In this document: piece by piece, positions 8,780 to 18,850 of the stretch
Layout: the number at the start of each line of letters is the position of its first letter
Numbering within the stretch: position 1 is the stretch's first letter
Assembly (NCBI RefSeq): GCF_018448935.1
Contig: NZ_RCWC01000021.1
Coordinates: 1 to 64,000, forward strand
Length of the DNA: 64,000 bases
Direction of reading: 5' to 3'
DNA from: Photorhabdus noenieputensis
Lineage (GTDB): Bacteria; Pseudomonadota; Gammaproteobacteria; Enterobacterales; Enterobacteriaceae
Program-made: the position numbers and the translations under genes
The notes under the pieces: model-generated
The model's database searches: none
The model's input: the letters and a program-made list of their open reading frames with translations, nothing else
What the model was told of the DNA's origin: nothing

Positions 8780-10963
8780 CTATGGATAAAAACTTTTATT
8801 CTGTTCAGCCATTTTCACTAAACACTCGCAAGGTACAAATCTGTCTCCATACTGGCTTTCCAGCCTACGCAGAATCTCCACTACTCTGGCACAACCAAGG
8901 CTATCAATATAACGGAACGGACCACCAAAGAATGGCGGAAAACCAATGCCAAATACCGCCCCAATATCACCATCACGCGGACTTCTGATAATACCTTCAT
9001 CCAAACAACGAACAGCTTCATTAAGCATTAGCATCACACAACGTTGAGCAATTTCTGACGAGAGCATATGCGACTCAGGTGTTATATTCAGCAAGGTATA
9101 AATTGAGCTATCAACTTTTTTGCCTTTCTTACCAAACTGCCAGAATTTTCTGGCCTCTGATGCATACAAATAGAAACCACGCCCATTTTTCCTACCCTTG
9201 CGACCATCTTTCAGTACAGCATCGAGAGATTCAGGCGCAGCAAAACGTGGACCTAGTTGTTCTACCAGAATCGGCATGATTTTGGTGCCAACATCAATAC
9301 CTACTTCATCCAACAAATTAATCGGCCCTACCGGAAAACCAAAATTAACCAGAGCTCCATCGATATGGTCAATAGGTTCTCCTGCTACCAGACAATGAGC
9401 GGCTTCACTAATATAAGGGACAAGAATCCGGTTTACATAAAATCCGGCTTTATCACCTACCACGATAGCGGTTTTACCCTGTTTCTTCGCCAAAGCAACG
9501 GCTGTAGCAATCGTTTTCTCACTAGTCCCTTGATGTGGAATAACCTCCACCAACGGCATCTTATCCACCGGACTAAAATAATGCAGACCAATAACCTGTT
9601 CTGGTCGTTGGGCTTTTTCAGCAATCTGATGGATAGGTAGTGAAGAGGTATTAGATGCAAATATGGTGTCCGGTTTAGCATTCGTTTCAATTTCTGCCAC
9701 CATTTGCTGCTTTAGTGACAAATCCTCGAACACGGCTTCAACAACAATATCGGTTTGTGCGAAACCACGATAATCCGTCGTTCCCGAAATCAGCATCATT
9801 TGTTGAGCACGTTCTGCTGGGCGTAGTCGTTTTTGCTTCACCCGCTTGGACAACAAATCCCAAGTATATTTCAATACCTGACTAATGCCCTTTTCATTAA
9901 TATCTTTAATCCGCACTGGTAGTGCGCCACGGGTGGCTGTTACATTGGCAACGCCTCCGCCCATCAAGCCACCACCTAATATACCAACGCGCTTGATTTC
10001 CGCCGGTTTCTCTGATGAACCCGTTTCATTTTTCAACGAAGTTGCAGCAAAAAACAGATTACGTAAAGCAGCAGATTCCCGTGTCATTGCCAGTTCACCA
10101 AATGCTACCGCCTCAGCCCGTAAACCCTGGCTCATGCCTTTCTCAAGACCTTCTTTGACAACATCAATAATTCGTTCAGGTGCAGGATAATGCCCACGAG
10201 TTTTCGCCAGTGTCTTTTTACGAACGATATTAAACAAAAAGTATCTTCCCAAGGGGCCAACTAATAACCGTTGTTGCCACGGCAAAGGCTTACGCACAGG
10301 AATACCCTTTTTGACTTTTTCGATAGCAATGTCCAGCAGAATATCCAACGGCACAGCATCATCCACCAATCCGAGCCGTAATGCTTGTTTCGCTCGTAGC
10401 TGTTTGCCTGTCAAAATGATATCCAACGCTGAACTGACACCAATAAGCCTTGGCAACCGCTGAGTACCACCGGAACCGGGTAATAACCCAAGTTGAACTT
10501 CAGGTAATCCAAGACGAGTTTTATCATCCAGTGAACAGACACGCCAATGACATGCAAGCGCCAATTCCAGACCGCCCCCCAAGCAAGCACCATGAATTGC
10601 GGCTACGACAGGCAAGGGATAATTAGCTATCTGAGAAAATAGCTTCTGACCCTTTTCAGCCAAATCTCGCGCATCTTCTTTAGTCTTACATCCGGCAATC
10701 ATAGAAATATCGGCACCGGCAATAAACGTATCCGGCTTACCGGAAATTAATATTAATCCTTTAAGACCAGAAGATTGCTGAGCTTGTTTGAAAACATTCA
10801 GAAACTGATCAACAAATTCTGCTTTCAGAGTATTGACCTTTTCTCCCGGCACATTAATGGTGATAACGCCGATCTTATCTGGCCTGACATCAAAATTGAA
10901 AACAGAAGCAGTTTGGTTTGTATCCATAGTGATGGGTGCAGCATCATGTTGAGCCTGAGTCAT
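8780..10963 (-). CDS. fadJ: FadJ, anaerobic multifunctional fatty-acid oxidation subunit alpha
   Basis: FadJ carries enoyl-CoA hydratase and 3-hydroxyacyl-CoA dehydrogenase activities and pairs with the thiolase FadI in beta-oxidation. In the 727-residue protein the crotonase half has [20 protein letters not shown] (about 129-140) and [11 protein letters not shown]; the dehydrogenase half has the Rossmann motif [12 protein letters not shown] (326-337), ASNTSSLPI and the family's C-terminal repeat. The frame extends to 11011, but ATG 10963 is the start: GGAGGTGG lies just before it and its ATG overlaps the fadI stop as TAATG, which implies translational coupling. Length agrees with enteric FadJ (about 714). 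Confidence 0.96.
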   Translation of the reverse strand: MTQAQHDAAPITMDTNQTASVFNFDVRPDKIGVITINVPGEKVNTLKAEFVDQFLNVFKQAQQSSGLKGLILISGKPDTFIAGADISMIAGCKTKEDARDLAEKGQKLFSQIANYPLPVVAAIHGACLGGGLELALACHWRVCSLDDKTRLGLPEVQLGLLPGSGGTQRLPRLIGVSSALDIILTGKQLRAKQALRLGLVDDAVPLDILLDIAIEKVKKGIPVRKPLPWQQRLLVGPLGRYFLFNIVRKKTLAKTRGHYPAPERIIDVVKEGLEKGMSQGLRAEAVAFGELAMTRESAALRNLFFAATSLKNETGSSEKPAEIKRVGILGGGLMGGGVANVTATRGALPVRIKDINEKGISQVLKYTWDLLSKRVKQKRLRPAERAQQMMLISGTTDYRGFAQTDIVVEAVFEDLSLKQQMVAEIETNAKPDTIFASNTSSLPIHQIAEKAQRPEQVIGLHYFSPVDKMPLVEVIPHQGTSEKTIATAVALAKKQGKTAIVVGDKAGFYVNRILVPYISEAAHCLVAGEPIDHIDGALVNFGFPVGPINLLDEVGIDVGTKIMPILVEQLGPRFAAPESLDAVLKDGRKGRKNGRGFYLYASEARKFWQFGKKGKKVDSSIYTLLNITPESHMLSSEIAQRCVMLMLNEAVRCLDEGIIRSPRDGDIGAVFGIGFPPFFGGPFRYIDSLGCARVVEILRRLESQYGDRFVPCECLVKMAEQNKSFYP

Positions 10964-12273
10964 TATTCCACCTCCAATACCATAGCTGTGCCCAACCCGC
11001 CAGCAGCACAAGCGGTTGTCAACCCAAACCCACCGCCACGACGACGCAACTCATTCAATACTTGCGTCACCATACGAGCTCCTGTCGCGGCGAATGGGTG
11101 CCCATAAGCGATTGAACCACCTAAAACATTAAATTTGTCCATATCGACTTCACCAATTGCCTGAGCACGCCCTAATTTATTACGAGCAAATTCATCACTG
11201 GCAAACATTTTCAGGTTTGCCAGTGTCTGAGCTGCAAAAGCTTCATGCATATCGATTAAAGTCAGATCTTTCAGTGTAATACCTGCACGATCGAGCGCTA
11301 TTGGCGTGGCGTATGACGGCCCTAATAACATATCTTGCCAAACATCAATGGCTGAGAATGCATAACTACGCAGATAACCAAGCGGTTTTGTTCCCAATGC
11401 CTTAGCCACTGATTCACGCATCAATATGACTGCCGCCGCACCATCCGTCAGCGGCGTACTATTTGCAGCAGTGACCGTGCCGTACTTACGGTCAAATGCC
11501 GGACGCAGCTTCGCATAAGAGGTCAATACAGAATTTTTACGAACATTATTATCTTCAAGCAATGCTTCACGGTACGGTGGGAAATGGGCTGTCATAACTT
11601 CATCAGCTAACAATCCCTGCTCCCAAGCTTTCGCTGCCAGAATATGGGAGCGATGTGCTAACGCATCCTGATCTTCCCGACTGATACGGTAAGTCTTCGC
11701 CATCTGTTCCGCGGTATCTCCCATACGCAGACCTGTCGAATACTCCGCTACCGCCGGAGATACAGGCAACAAATCGCGAAATTTAAGGCGGCTAAGTAGC
11801 TTAAGGCGTTGCGATAGCGTTTTAGCCTTATTCATATCCACCAGCGTACGAGCCAGGGATTTAGTCACACCAATCGGCAATACAGACGAGGAATCTGCCC
11901 CGCCAGCAATCCCAATATTCACTGTGCCAGCCATAATACTTTCAGCCACATTGGCAATCGCCTGGAAACTAGTAGCACACGCACGGGATACACTGTAAGC
12001 ATCAGTACTCACACTTAACCCAGTACCGAGAACGATCTCACGGGCAATATTTGGCGCTTCAGGCATTTGCACTACTTGCCCAAACACCAGTTGGTCAATC
12101 TTTTCAGGGAGTAAACCACTCCTAGTCACGAGTTCACTGACAACTAATTTACCCAAATCCACAGCCGGTATGCCGTGATACGATGTTGCCTGTTTAGCAA
12201 ATGGAATACGTAGCCCACTGACAATGGCGATACGATCACCTTGCTGTGTCACTTTTGTTAAAGGACGACTCAT
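10963..12273 (-). CDS. fadI: FadI, acetyl-CoA acyltransferase (3-ketoacyl-CoA thiolase)
   Basis: FadI catalyses the thiolytic last step of beta-oxidation and forms a complex with FadJ. The 436 residues show the nucleophile Cys99 in [11 protein letters not shown], the [14 protein letters not shown] histidine loop and the C-terminal [10 protein letters not shown] cysteine. AGGAG precedes ATG 12273. It is the first gene of fadI-fadJ and overlaps fadJ by one base pattern TAATG. A FadR-like operator lies 65 bases upstream (12338-12354). The small gene yfcZ, which separates fadI and fadL in E. coli, is not visible in the 582-bp gap. Confidence 0.96.
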   Translation of the reverse strand: MSRPLTKVTQQGDRIAIVSGLRIPFAKQATSYHGIPAVDLGKLVVSELVTRSGLLPEKIDQLVFGQVVQMPEAPNIAREIVLGTGLSVSTDAYSVSRACATSFQAIANVAESIMAGTVNIGIAGGADSSSVLPIGVTKSLARTLVDMNKAKTLSQRLKLLSRLKFRDLLPVSPAVAEYSTGLRMGDTAEQMAKTYRISREDQDALAHRSHILAAKAWEQGLLADEVMTAHFPPYREALLEDNNVRKNSVLTSYAKLRPAFDRKYGTVTAANSTPLTDGAAAVILMRESVAKALGTKPLGYLRSYAFSAIDVWQDMLLGPSYATPIALDRAGITLKDLTLIDMHEAFAAQTLANLKMFASDEFARNKLGRAQAIGEVDMDKFNVLGGSIAYGHPFAATGARMVTQVLNELRRRGGGFGLTTACAAGGLGTAMVLEVE

Positions 12274-12337
12274 AACGGCTCCTGAAAGATTATCGTTAAC
12301 TGAATCAAATTACTGAAAAAACTTTTCAACCAATCTG

Positions 12338-12354
12338 GACAGGTCTGACCTGAT
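12338..12354. promoter_or_regulatory. Putative FadR operator before fadI
   Basis: GACAGGTCTGACCTGAT matches 13 of 16 fixed positions of the FadR consensus AACTGGTCnGACCAGTT and is centred about 73 bases before the fadI start. FadR represses fad genes and is released by long-chain acyl-CoA. Confidence 0.65.
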
Positions 12355-12755
12355 AGATCATTGTTAGCGTAATGTTTATAAATAGCAAACCTGAATAAAT
12401 CAAAAATGAGAGGAAGCGCAACTTTAATTTATTTAATGGCTAAATGGTTTCAATACTTATTCGAGCATGTTCTCAAGCTTTTTTTGCGACACTGGTCTAT
12501 TACACCAGCCATAATTTCATTACTAAAATATTCATAATAAATTTTAATATCTTATCCCTCTCAACTACCGGGAAACTCGCCCTACCCCTAAAGAATATTT
12601 ATTTGCCGAAATTTGATCTTAAAAAATCATTTTTAAACGTTTTTATTAATATCAAAAATCATTTTTTTGTTAACTGAGTCGCGTTTTTGATATCAACTTG
12701 GTAATATTTTGAAAACATTCTTGCAACACCAACTGTTATCAGACCTATACTTCAC

Positions 12756-12772
12756 GACTGGTCTGATTTGTC
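12756..12772. promoter_or_regulatory. Putative FadR operator before fadL
   Basis: GACTGGTCTGATTTGTC matches 11 of 16 fixed positions of the FadR consensus and contains the intact left half ACTGGTC. A weaker inverted partner (ATCAGACCTATAC, from 12738) lies just upstream, an arrangement like that recalled for E. coli fadL. Confidence 0.6.
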
Positions 12773-12855
12773 AGCGAGACAAACCGACCCTACAATCCTG
12801 CGCTCCTTGCTAAGATAAGTGGCATAGTTAAATAATAAACAAGAGGGTTTTGGTT

Positions 12856-14193
12856 ATGAACCAGAAAAACCTGTTCACCCGTTCAGCATTAGCGGTTGCA
12901 GTGGCAATAATTTCATCGAATGCTGGCGCTGCTGGTTTCCAGTTAAATGAATTTTCTACTTCGGCTTTGGGCCGCGCTTTTTCCGGGGAAGGCGTTGTTG
13001 CTGATAACGCATCGGTAGGAAGTCGTAACCCAGCAGCAATGACACTGTTTGATCGCCCATCATTTTCCATTGGCGCTATCTATATCAACCCAGATGTTGA
13101 TATTAGCGGTAAATCCCCAGTAACGGGCAAAAGTACTAACGCTAAAAATATCGCGCCTACTGCTTGGATACCTAACCTACATTTCATTATGCCAATCGAT
13201 GATCAATGGTTTGTTGGCACTTCGGTCACCACCAACTTCGGCTTGGCAACCGATTTTAGCAATAACTATGAAGCAGGCCCCATCGGCGGTAAAACTGACC
13301 TGACAACGCTGAACTTCAACTTAAGCGGTGCTTATAAACTGAATAATCACTTTAGCTTTGGTTTAGGGCTGAACGCGGTTTATGCGGATGCAAAAATTGT
13401 CCGTCATGCGGGCGCTCTGTCATACATGCTTGATCAACACCCCAGGATGCCAAAAGGTCTCGTGAAACCAACAGATGAGGTTGCTAATCTGGAAGGTAAA
13501 GATTGGGGCTATGGCTGGAACGCAGGCATCATGTATGAAGTGGATGAAAATAACCGTTACAGCCTGACTTACCGCTCTAAAGTTAAAATTAAGTTTAAAG
13601 ACGGTGACTATAAAAATGACATACCTGTTGCGCTAGGTCAAAAGCTGCAACAAGCAGGAGTGCATTTACCTGCTACTGGAGGCCAAACCGTTGGCGGTAA
13701 ATTGGATCTCAATTTGCCGGATATCTGGGAAATTTCAGGTTATAACCGTGTAGCGCCTAAATGGGCTATCCACTATAGCCTGGCATATGCAGGCTGGAGT
13801 GAGTTCGATGAACTGAAAGGGACCAGAAAAAAAGACGGTTCAGTTCTGTTTAGTAAACATGAAGGTTTCAAAGATGCCTACCGTATTGCTTTAGGTACAA
13901 CTTATTATCACGACGACAACTGGACATTCCGTACAGGTATCGCCTTTGATGACAGCCCGGTTCCGGCAGAAAACCGTTCTATCTCTATTCCGGATCAAGA
14001 TCGTTTCTGGCTGAGTGCGGGTGCAACCTACGCATTTAACAAAGATGCTTCCGTTGATGTAGGCGTTTCATATATGCATGGTCAGAAAGTCACCGTTAAA
14101 GAGAAATTGTCTGAAGCGTTGCCTAACGCATATGAATTCGAAGCTAAAGGCACTGCTTGGTTGTACGGTGTGAACTTCAACTACGCATTCTAA
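12856..14193 (+). CDS. fadL: Long-chain fatty acid outer-membrane transporter FadL
   Basis: FadL is a 14-strand outer-membrane barrel that admits long-chain fatty acids, supplying the fadI-fadJ pathway encoded divergently. The 445-residue precursor has a signal peptide (1-25, [10 protein letters not shown]) and the N-terminal hatch region with [10 protein letters not shown] (NPA motif). The C-terminus ends NFNYAF, the aromatic end typical of barrel assembly signals. Start ATG 12856 follows AAGAGGG; the frame upstream (TTG 12850) has no better site. FadR-like sites lie about 85-120 bases upstream. Confidence 0.95.
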   Translation: MNQKNLFTRSALAVAVAIISSNAGAAGFQLNEFSTSALGRAFSGEGVVADNASVGSRNPAAMTLFDRPSFSIGAIYINPDVDISGKSPVTGKSTNAKNIAPTAWIPNLHFIMPIDDQWFVGTSVTTNFGLATDFSNNYEAGPIGGKTDLTTLNFNLSGAYKLNNHFSFGLGLNAVYADAKIVRHAGALSYMLDQHPRMPKGLVKPTDEVANLEGKDWGYGWNAGIMYEVDENNRYSLTYRSKVKIKFKDGDYKNDIPVALGQKLQQAGVHLPATGGQTVGGKLDLNLPDIWEISGYNRVAPKWAIHYSLAYAGWSEFDELKGTRKKDGSVLFSKHEGFKDAYRIALGTTYYHDDNWTFRTGIAFDDSPVPAENRSISIPDQDRFWLSAGATYAFNKDASVDVGVSYMHGQKVTVKEKLSEALPNAYEFEAKGTAWLYGVNFNYAF

Positions 14194-14207
14194 TAATATG
14201 CCACTCT

Positions 14208-14239
14208 AAAAAAGGATAGCGACATTGCTATCCTTTTTT
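14208..14239. terminator. Bidirectional Rho-independent terminator (fadL / mlaA)
   Basis: A perfect stem AAAAAAGGATAGC / GCTATCCTTTTTT with loop GACATT lies between the convergent stops of fadL and mlaA, with A- and T-runs on the two sides, so it can end transcription from both. Confidence 0.9.
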
Positions 14240-14271
14240 ATCTACGCGGTTAAAAACCCAATAAGGGGTTA

Positions 14272-15027
14272 TCAATCATCAATACTATCTAAATCATCCT
14301 GTAATGCTTCAGCATTTGGATTTTTCGTGGCTTCAAGTTTACCGCCGCTTGCCATAAAATCATGGCTCTGGAAGTAAGCCTCACGCATCATCAAATAGGG
14401 ATCTGACGAGTTCTTCAACAAGCCATCAGAATCCAGTAAACGAGCACGGGTTTCAATCCCTTCAAATGCCCACTTGCCGGCTGACATCCAAATAGTCAGA
14501 TAACTCAGCATTGGATAAGTCATATCCGCCCAGTTTCCCCCTTCATCACGTAGGGTGAAATTGCCATAGCCCGGTAATACAACATAAGGGCCATACCCCA
14601 CCTTATGATAGCCCAGAGTACTCCCAAAGCGTTTTGGCTCTTCTTTTGCCAATTTGGGGTTTGCCATCGTTGCAACATCAATCAGCCCCCCCATACCCAA
14701 AATGGTGTTCAGGAAAAAACGATTAAAATGTTTCATTCCCTGATATGGATTACCACGCAAGAAACTGTTTACCATACTAGCCGGCTCTTCGAGATTACTC
14801 AGAAAATTACCCAAACCATTTCGAGCAGGCATCGGCACATAATCGCGCCACACTACCGCGACTGGACGTAAAACATAAGGGTCAAGAACATCATAATTAA
14901 AGTTGAACATTGTACGGTTAAAACCTTCCAGTGGGTCTGAACGCCCCTGTTCAGCAGTATTAGATGAATTAGCGCATCCCACTAGTAATGCGGCGGCAAG
15001 AGCGATTCCGCCCGAACGGTACTTCAT
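14272..15027 (-). CDS. mlaA: Phospholipid-transport lipoprotein MlaA (VacJ)
   Basis: MlaA is the outer-membrane component of the Mla system, which removes phospholipids from the outer leaflet and passes them to MlaC. The 251-residue precursor has a short signal peptide and lipobox LVGC (lipidated Cys18), followed by the family core with DPLEGFNRTMFNFN, NFLSNLEEP and GFLNTILGMGGLIDVA-like segments. ATG 15027 follows GGAGAG; the TTG 12 bases upstream is not needed. Position beside fadL and tRNA-Arg(CCU) is the same as in E. coli. Confidence 0.95.
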   Translation of the reverse strand: MKYRSGGIALAAALLVGCANSSNTAEQGRSDPLEGFNRTMFNFNYDVLDPYVLRPVAVVWRDYVPMPARNGLGNFLSNLEEPASMVNSFLRGNPYQGMKHFNRFFLNTILGMGGLIDVATMANPKLAKEEPKRFGSTLGYHKVGYGPYVVLPGYGNFTLRDEGGNWADMTYPMLSYLTIWMSAGKWAFEGIETRARLLDSDGLLKNSSDPYLMMREAYFQSHDFMASGGKLEATKNPNAEALQDDLDSIDD

Positions 15028-15215
15028 ACATCTCTCCAAGTAATAACCTTCTAGATCCGGCAGATCAGTTTTTGCACGACTCGCCGATAATCATCAATAA
15101 TGTAAATATTACTGACAATCCAACTTGAATGGTACTCAATTCAAGCGATCACTAAATAGGCAAACAGTTTATAACGCCTTATATTATGAATGAAAAGCCG
15201 TTATAATAAAGCTAT

Positions 15216-15290
15216 GTCCCCTTAGTTAAATGGATATAACAAGCCCCTCCTAAGGGCTAATTGCTGGTTCGATTCCAGCAGGGGACGCCA
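15216..15290 (+). tRNA. argW: tRNA-Arg (anticodon CCU)
   Basis: A full cloverleaf is readable: acceptor GTCCCCT/AGGGGAC, anticodon stem AGCCC/GGGCT around loop CTCCTAA (anticodon CCU), T arm GCTGGTTCGATTCCAGC, discriminator G and encoded CCA at 15288-15290. E. coli argW is in the same neighbourhood and is a phage integration site. I found no second copy of its 3' end in this window. Confidence 0.97.
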
Positions 15291-15546
15291 CTCTAATGCT
15301 AATAAACACAACCTTCCGCTAACAGAATTTCTTTAAAAACAGCCCTTATCCACCTTTGTCGTAGAAGATGTTCGTATGTGCGTCGGATCACGTTAAGCAT
15401 AAAAAAAACCATCATATAATTAATGAGGCTTATTTTTAGTCTGGAGCTTTCAATCGATTATTTTTGGCTTAAACGACAGGTGTTAGCCTATAGACGACAG
15501 TTTCAAGATAATTTAAAGATCGTAACCCCACCATAATCTTTTTCTT

Positions 15547-15981
15547 CTAAGGCTCTTCTGTACCGTCAATCTCCAATGCAGCTTTATCAAATGTATAAAG
15601 CGGTGAAACCGACTCTTTGTTTTTTATTCCATACCGCTGAAACTTATTCACTGTCAATGCATCCGCAAAGTCGGCCTGCTTAGTCTTGCCGCCGCATTTA
15701 ATCGGTTTTGCATTGATATAGTCATCCAATGCACACCAGAGCGCGTGACCATCTTCGAAGACAACATTGGGCTCTTCAATGAGTCTGTGCAACACTTTTA
15801 TCAGAGACTCTTTAGGTAACAAGTAACGCTTGCCCCTCAATGTCCAAATTGTCTCAACTAAGACTACATCTGTGATCAAGATTTTTTGATTACCTTCAAA
15901 GAGTGCATTGGCCTTTTGAGATTGGTTCGCATCATCTTGCAGCAGATACCTAAGTAAGACGTTTGTGTCTACCGCAATCAT
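15547..15981 (-). CDS. vapC: VapC-type PIN-domain toxin ribonuclease
   Basis: The 144-residue PIN domain has the acidic quartet expected of a VapC RNase: Asp5 (AVDTNVLLRYLL), Glu43 (VETIW), Asp104/Asp107 (ADFADAL) and Asp132 (TFDKAA). VapC toxins inhibit translation by cutting RNA and are held inactive by the partner antitoxin. Its ATG overlaps the end of the antitoxin gene by four bases (ATGA), so the two are translationally coupled. The pair follows the tRNA-Arg gene, a common site for acquired DNA. Confidence 0.88.
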   Translation of the reverse strand: MIAVDTNVLLRYLLQDDANQSQKANALFEGNQKILITDVVLVETIWTLRGKRYLLPKESLIKVLHRLIEEPNVVFEDGHALWCALDDYINAKPIKCGGKTKQADFADALTVNKFQRYGIKNKESVSPLYTFDKAALEIDGTEEP

Positions 15982-16199
15982 CTGTGCATGCCACTCTCAA
16001 GTGATTCTTCTTCACTCACTTGGTTATCGGCCAAAATACCCTTCAATATCCCCTTCGCGGCACCTTTGCGCTTTGTAACAATTGAAATGACCCCTTTTCG
16101 ACTGACAAAACTCTCATACTCATCACCTGGCTGAATGCCAGCTATCAAACATTGCTCAAGCGGTAATGTCACCTGCCTTTTTTGGCTAACTATTGGCAT
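15978..16199 (-). CDS. vapB: AbrB/SpoVT-type antitoxin of the VapC pair
   Basis: This 73-residue protein begins MPIVSQKRQVTLPLEQC, a swapped-hairpin AbrB DNA-binding fold (about 1-45), with a C-terminal tail that would wrap the toxin. AGAGGTG precedes ATG 16199. The upstream inverted repeat at 16209-16234 is a candidate autoregulatory operator. It is the first gene of the pair, as usual. Confidence 0.85.
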   Translation of the reverse strand: MPIVSQKRQVTLPLEQCLIAGIQPGDEYESFVSRKGVISIVTKRKGAAKGILKGILADNQVSEEESLESGMHR

Positions 16200-16208
16200 G
16201 CAAACACC

Positions 16209-16234
16209 TCTTTACTAAATATAAAAAGTAAAGA
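16209..16234. promoter_or_regulatory. Inverted repeat, candidate VapBC operator
   Basis: Eight-base perfect arms TCTTTACT and AGTAAAGA separated by ten AT bases lie 10-35 bases upstream of the antitoxin ATG and overlap its ribosome site, the expected place for the repressor complex to bind. Confidence 0.55.
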
Positions 16235-16261
16235 TATGCGTATCCTTGTATGTTGTCAACA

Positions 16262-17036
16262 GTAAATACCTGTCTTATTCATTATTCACCTGCTTCTCAT
16301 GTTGTTAATGAAAACCGCTAGCCAATACCAAATCCATTATTTAAAGTTGTTATTGGTGAAAATGACAAATCGTTATAATCAGGTAAGATATTCTTAATTA
16401 TTTATTTACGGACAACAAAAGATATCTCCATATTCTTATTTAAATAATGGCGCTTTACAGATAAGGAAGGAAACAAATTTATATTCTTGTTAGAACTTAT
16501 CTTTCATATATGAATTTAAAATGCTAAATAAGATTCCAAAATAGCGCTACATCTTATACCACTCATAATTCTATGTATAACAATGGGTTGAAGAAGACCA
16601 TGTGTAGCAGAATTACGAAACATTATTTAATTATTACAGTTATAAAAACAGCCTAACAAAGATATATCAACATAATCACAAATGAGTATTTTTACTATCA
16701 TTGGCTCATTATGACAGAATACAAGATTAATTTAAATGTTATTTATCCCTAGGGGATAGAAGTAATGTAAAATACCGCCTATTCAATACATTACTATTTT
16801 AATATAATTAATTATACTGTATTTATCTTGGCATAATTATCAATAAACAAGTAATTTTCTATTTCTTAAAAATATCAAATAATGAAAATAAAATGTCATC
16901 TTAAAATAATTATATATGTTTTATCATGAATAATATGAAATCATTTATATAGAATCTTTTTTTTAAATTACATTATAACTCGATATTATCAATAAAATGA
17001 AAGTAAGTTACGTATGCATATCAGAAGGAGAATAAT
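16262..17036. other. AT-rich intergenic region without recognisable genes
   Basis: About 775 bp with very low GC and no coding frame that I can support. It may be a remnant of acquired DNA or an H-NS-bound regulatory region; neither can be shown here. Confidence 0.5.
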
Positions 17037-17081
17037 ATGGATTGCTGCTGGTCTTCATTAATTGAAAATAATGCCGGTTAA
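17037..17081 (+). CDS. Candidate 14-residue small ORF (MDCCWSSLIENNAG)
   Basis: ATG 17037 has a good AGAAGGAG site seven bases upstream and encodes MDCCWSSLIENNAG before TAA. Its end lies inside a stem-loop (17067-17095) followed by T-rich DNA, so ribosome passage could affect the hairpin. I do not recognise the peptide. It could be a small protein, a leader peptide, or chance; the strong ribosome site in otherwise gene-free AT-rich DNA is the main support. Confidence 0.35.
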   Translation: MDCCWSSLIENNAG

Positions 17082-17095
17082 AAGCCGACATTATT
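17067..17095. terminator. Stem-loop, probable terminator of dctA and of the small ORF
   Basis: Arms AATAATGCCGG and GCCGACATTATT pair with one mismatch around a short loop. On the - strand the loop lies about 40 bases after the dctA stop and is followed by TTTTC; on the + strand it follows the small ORF and is followed by TTAC. Confidence 0.6.
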
Positions 17096-17137
17096 TTACT
17101 AATTGGTCATCGAATAGGTAAAAACCTAAAGAGTTAC

Positions 17138-18391
17138 TTATTTGGCATTTAACACTTCGTTTAATTTGCCTTCATCAAGCTGACGACAACGTTTCGCTAC
17201 CACAATCGTTGCAACGCCATTACCAATTAGATTCGTTAACGCTCTTGCTTCTGACATGAAACGATCTATTCCCAGTATTAATGCCAGCCCCGCTAGTGGT
17301 AAATGCCCAACCGCAGAAATTGTCGCAGCTAATACAATAAACCCACTACCTGTTACACCAGCGGCACCTTTAGAGGATAAAAGCAATACAACTAATAGCG
17401 TTATTTGATGCACTATATCCATATGAGTATTCGTTGCTTGAGCAATAAATACCGCAGCCATTGTCAGGTAAATAGAGGTCCCATCCAGATTAAATGAATA
17501 TCCCGTCGGTATCACCAAACCAACAACAGATTTCTGGCATCCCGCTTTCTCCATTTTATCTAACATACGTGGCAATGCAGATTCAGAAGACGATGTTCCC
17601 AATACGATTAATAATTCTTCTTTAATGTAATTAATGAATCGGAATATACTAAACCCTGTGGCTTTAGCAATTGTTCCTAAAACAAATACCACAAAAAGAA
17701 TACAAGTGATATAAAAGCAAACTATTAATTGTCCTAATTGTACCAATGTACCAATACCATATTTCCCGATGGTAAATGCCATTGCACCAAAAGCCCCCAA
17801 AGGAGCTAATCGCATTATCATATTGATAATACCGAAAATAACATGAGAAAAACCATCAATAATATTAAAGATTGGTTTCCCTTTCTCTCCTAAACGATGA
17901 AGTGCAAAACCAAATAACACGGCAAATAATAAGACCTGCAAAATATTACCACTAGCAAATGCCCCGATGACACTAGCCGGAATAACATCAAGTAAAAATG
18001 CGACTATCCCTTGCTCAGCCGCCTTTTCCGCATATAAGGATACCGCTTTAACATCTAGCGTAGAGGGATCAATATTCATCCCTGCGCCAGGCTGCATGAC
18101 ATTGACAACAATTAGCCCAATAATCAAAGCAATTGTGCTAACTATTTCAAAATATACCAATGCAATAGCACCTGTTTTACCAACAGCTTTCATACTTTCC
18201 ATACCTGCGATACCAGTCACAACGGTACAGAAAATAACAGGAGCAATAACCATTTTGATTAATTTAACAAATCCATCACCTAATGGCTTCATTTCCGCAC
18301 CAAGCTGTGGGTAGAAATGTCCCAAAAGTATACCGATGGTTATTGCAACCAAAACTTGAAAATAAAGACTCTTTAGTAAATTTTTCTTCAC
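17138..18391 (-). CDS. dctA: Aerobic C4-dicarboxylate transporter DctA
   Basis: DctA is an inner-membrane symporter for succinate, fumarate and malate. The 417-residue protein aligns by eye with E. coli DctA from end to end, including [18 protein letters not shown], the serine-rich re-entrant loop [14 protein letters not shown] and the NLDGTSIY substrate/cation motif; multiple hydrophobic helices are present. It lacks about ten residues of the E. coli C-terminal tail. Start is GTG 18391 after AGGGAA. The upstream 459-bp region contains a CRP-like site, which would agree with catabolite control known for dctA. Confidence 0.95.
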   Translation of the reverse strand: MKKNLLKSLYFQVLVAITIGILLGHFYPQLGAEMKPLGDGFVKLIKMVIAPVIFCTVVTGIAGMESMKAVGKTGAIALVYFEIVSTIALIIGLIVVNVMQPGAGMNIDPSTLDVKAVSLYAEKAAEQGIVAFLLDVIPASVIGAFASGNILQVLLFAVLFGFALHRLGEKGKPIFNIIDGFSHVIFGIINMIMRLAPLGAFGAMAFTIGKYGIGTLVQLGQLIVCFYITCILFVVFVLGTIAKATGFSIFRFINYIKEELLIVLGTSSSESALPRMLDKMEKAGCQKSVVGLVIPTGYSFNLDGTSIYLTMAAVFIAQATNTHMDIVHQITLLVVLLLSSKGAAGVTGSGFIVLAATISAVGHLPLAGLALILGIDRFMSEARALTNLIGNGVATIVVAKRCRQLDEGKLNEVLNAK

Positions 18392-18850
18392 TTCTTAATT
18401 CCCTAATCCATAGTATAAATCAGATTCTATTTATTCTTATTAGAACGGTGTTGTTGTTGCTAAATGTACTTTATACCTTTATTTAATAAAATATAAAGTA
18501 AATTTTCATCATTTTTTCACAAAAAGTTAAAATTAACACACAATTTTTTAAGATATAGATCACACAAACACACAATCAATACCTCACTAAGATGATTGAA
18601 CCAATGATCATCTCATAAATTATTTAAAACTTTCCATTTAAAAATACTATCTACTTGAAGAACGTTTATTTTTCAATCCATTAAGTATTACCTTGAAAAA
18701 ACTAACAAGTTTTCGATACATGAATATTTTGATAACAATATAATTATAAGAAATTATTAACTATAATTGTATAGCCTGGTTGCTTTTTTATAATTTAAGC
18801 AACAATATACACGGTATGACATCAATACCTGAAAGAAAACAATTCTCATT
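18392..18850. other. dctA-ybfF divergent intergenic region
   Basis: AT-rich 459-bp promoter region. The only clear motif is TAAGATATAGATCACA (18549-18564): on the - strand it reads TGTGATCTATATCTTA, with a perfect left half of the CRP consensus TGTGAnnnnnnTCACA and a partial right half. No gene is visible. Confidence 0.5.

Larger units (their letters stand above)
12274..12855. other. fadI-fadL divergent intergenic region
   Basis: This 582-bp AT-rich region separates the divergent fadI and fadL genes. It contains FadR-like sites near each gene (listed separately) and no convincing gene; the 77-residue frame at 12444 has no ribosome site and unlikely composition. Confidence 0.7.

Noticed and set aside
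12444-12677. 77-residue frame between fadI and fadL, the place of yfcZ in E. coli
   Set aside because: The sequence has no resemblance to YfcZ, no ribosome site and composition of random AT-rich DNA.
15291-15546. Possible gene remnant between tRNA-Arg and vapC
   Set aside because: No frame or motif could be recognised on either strand.
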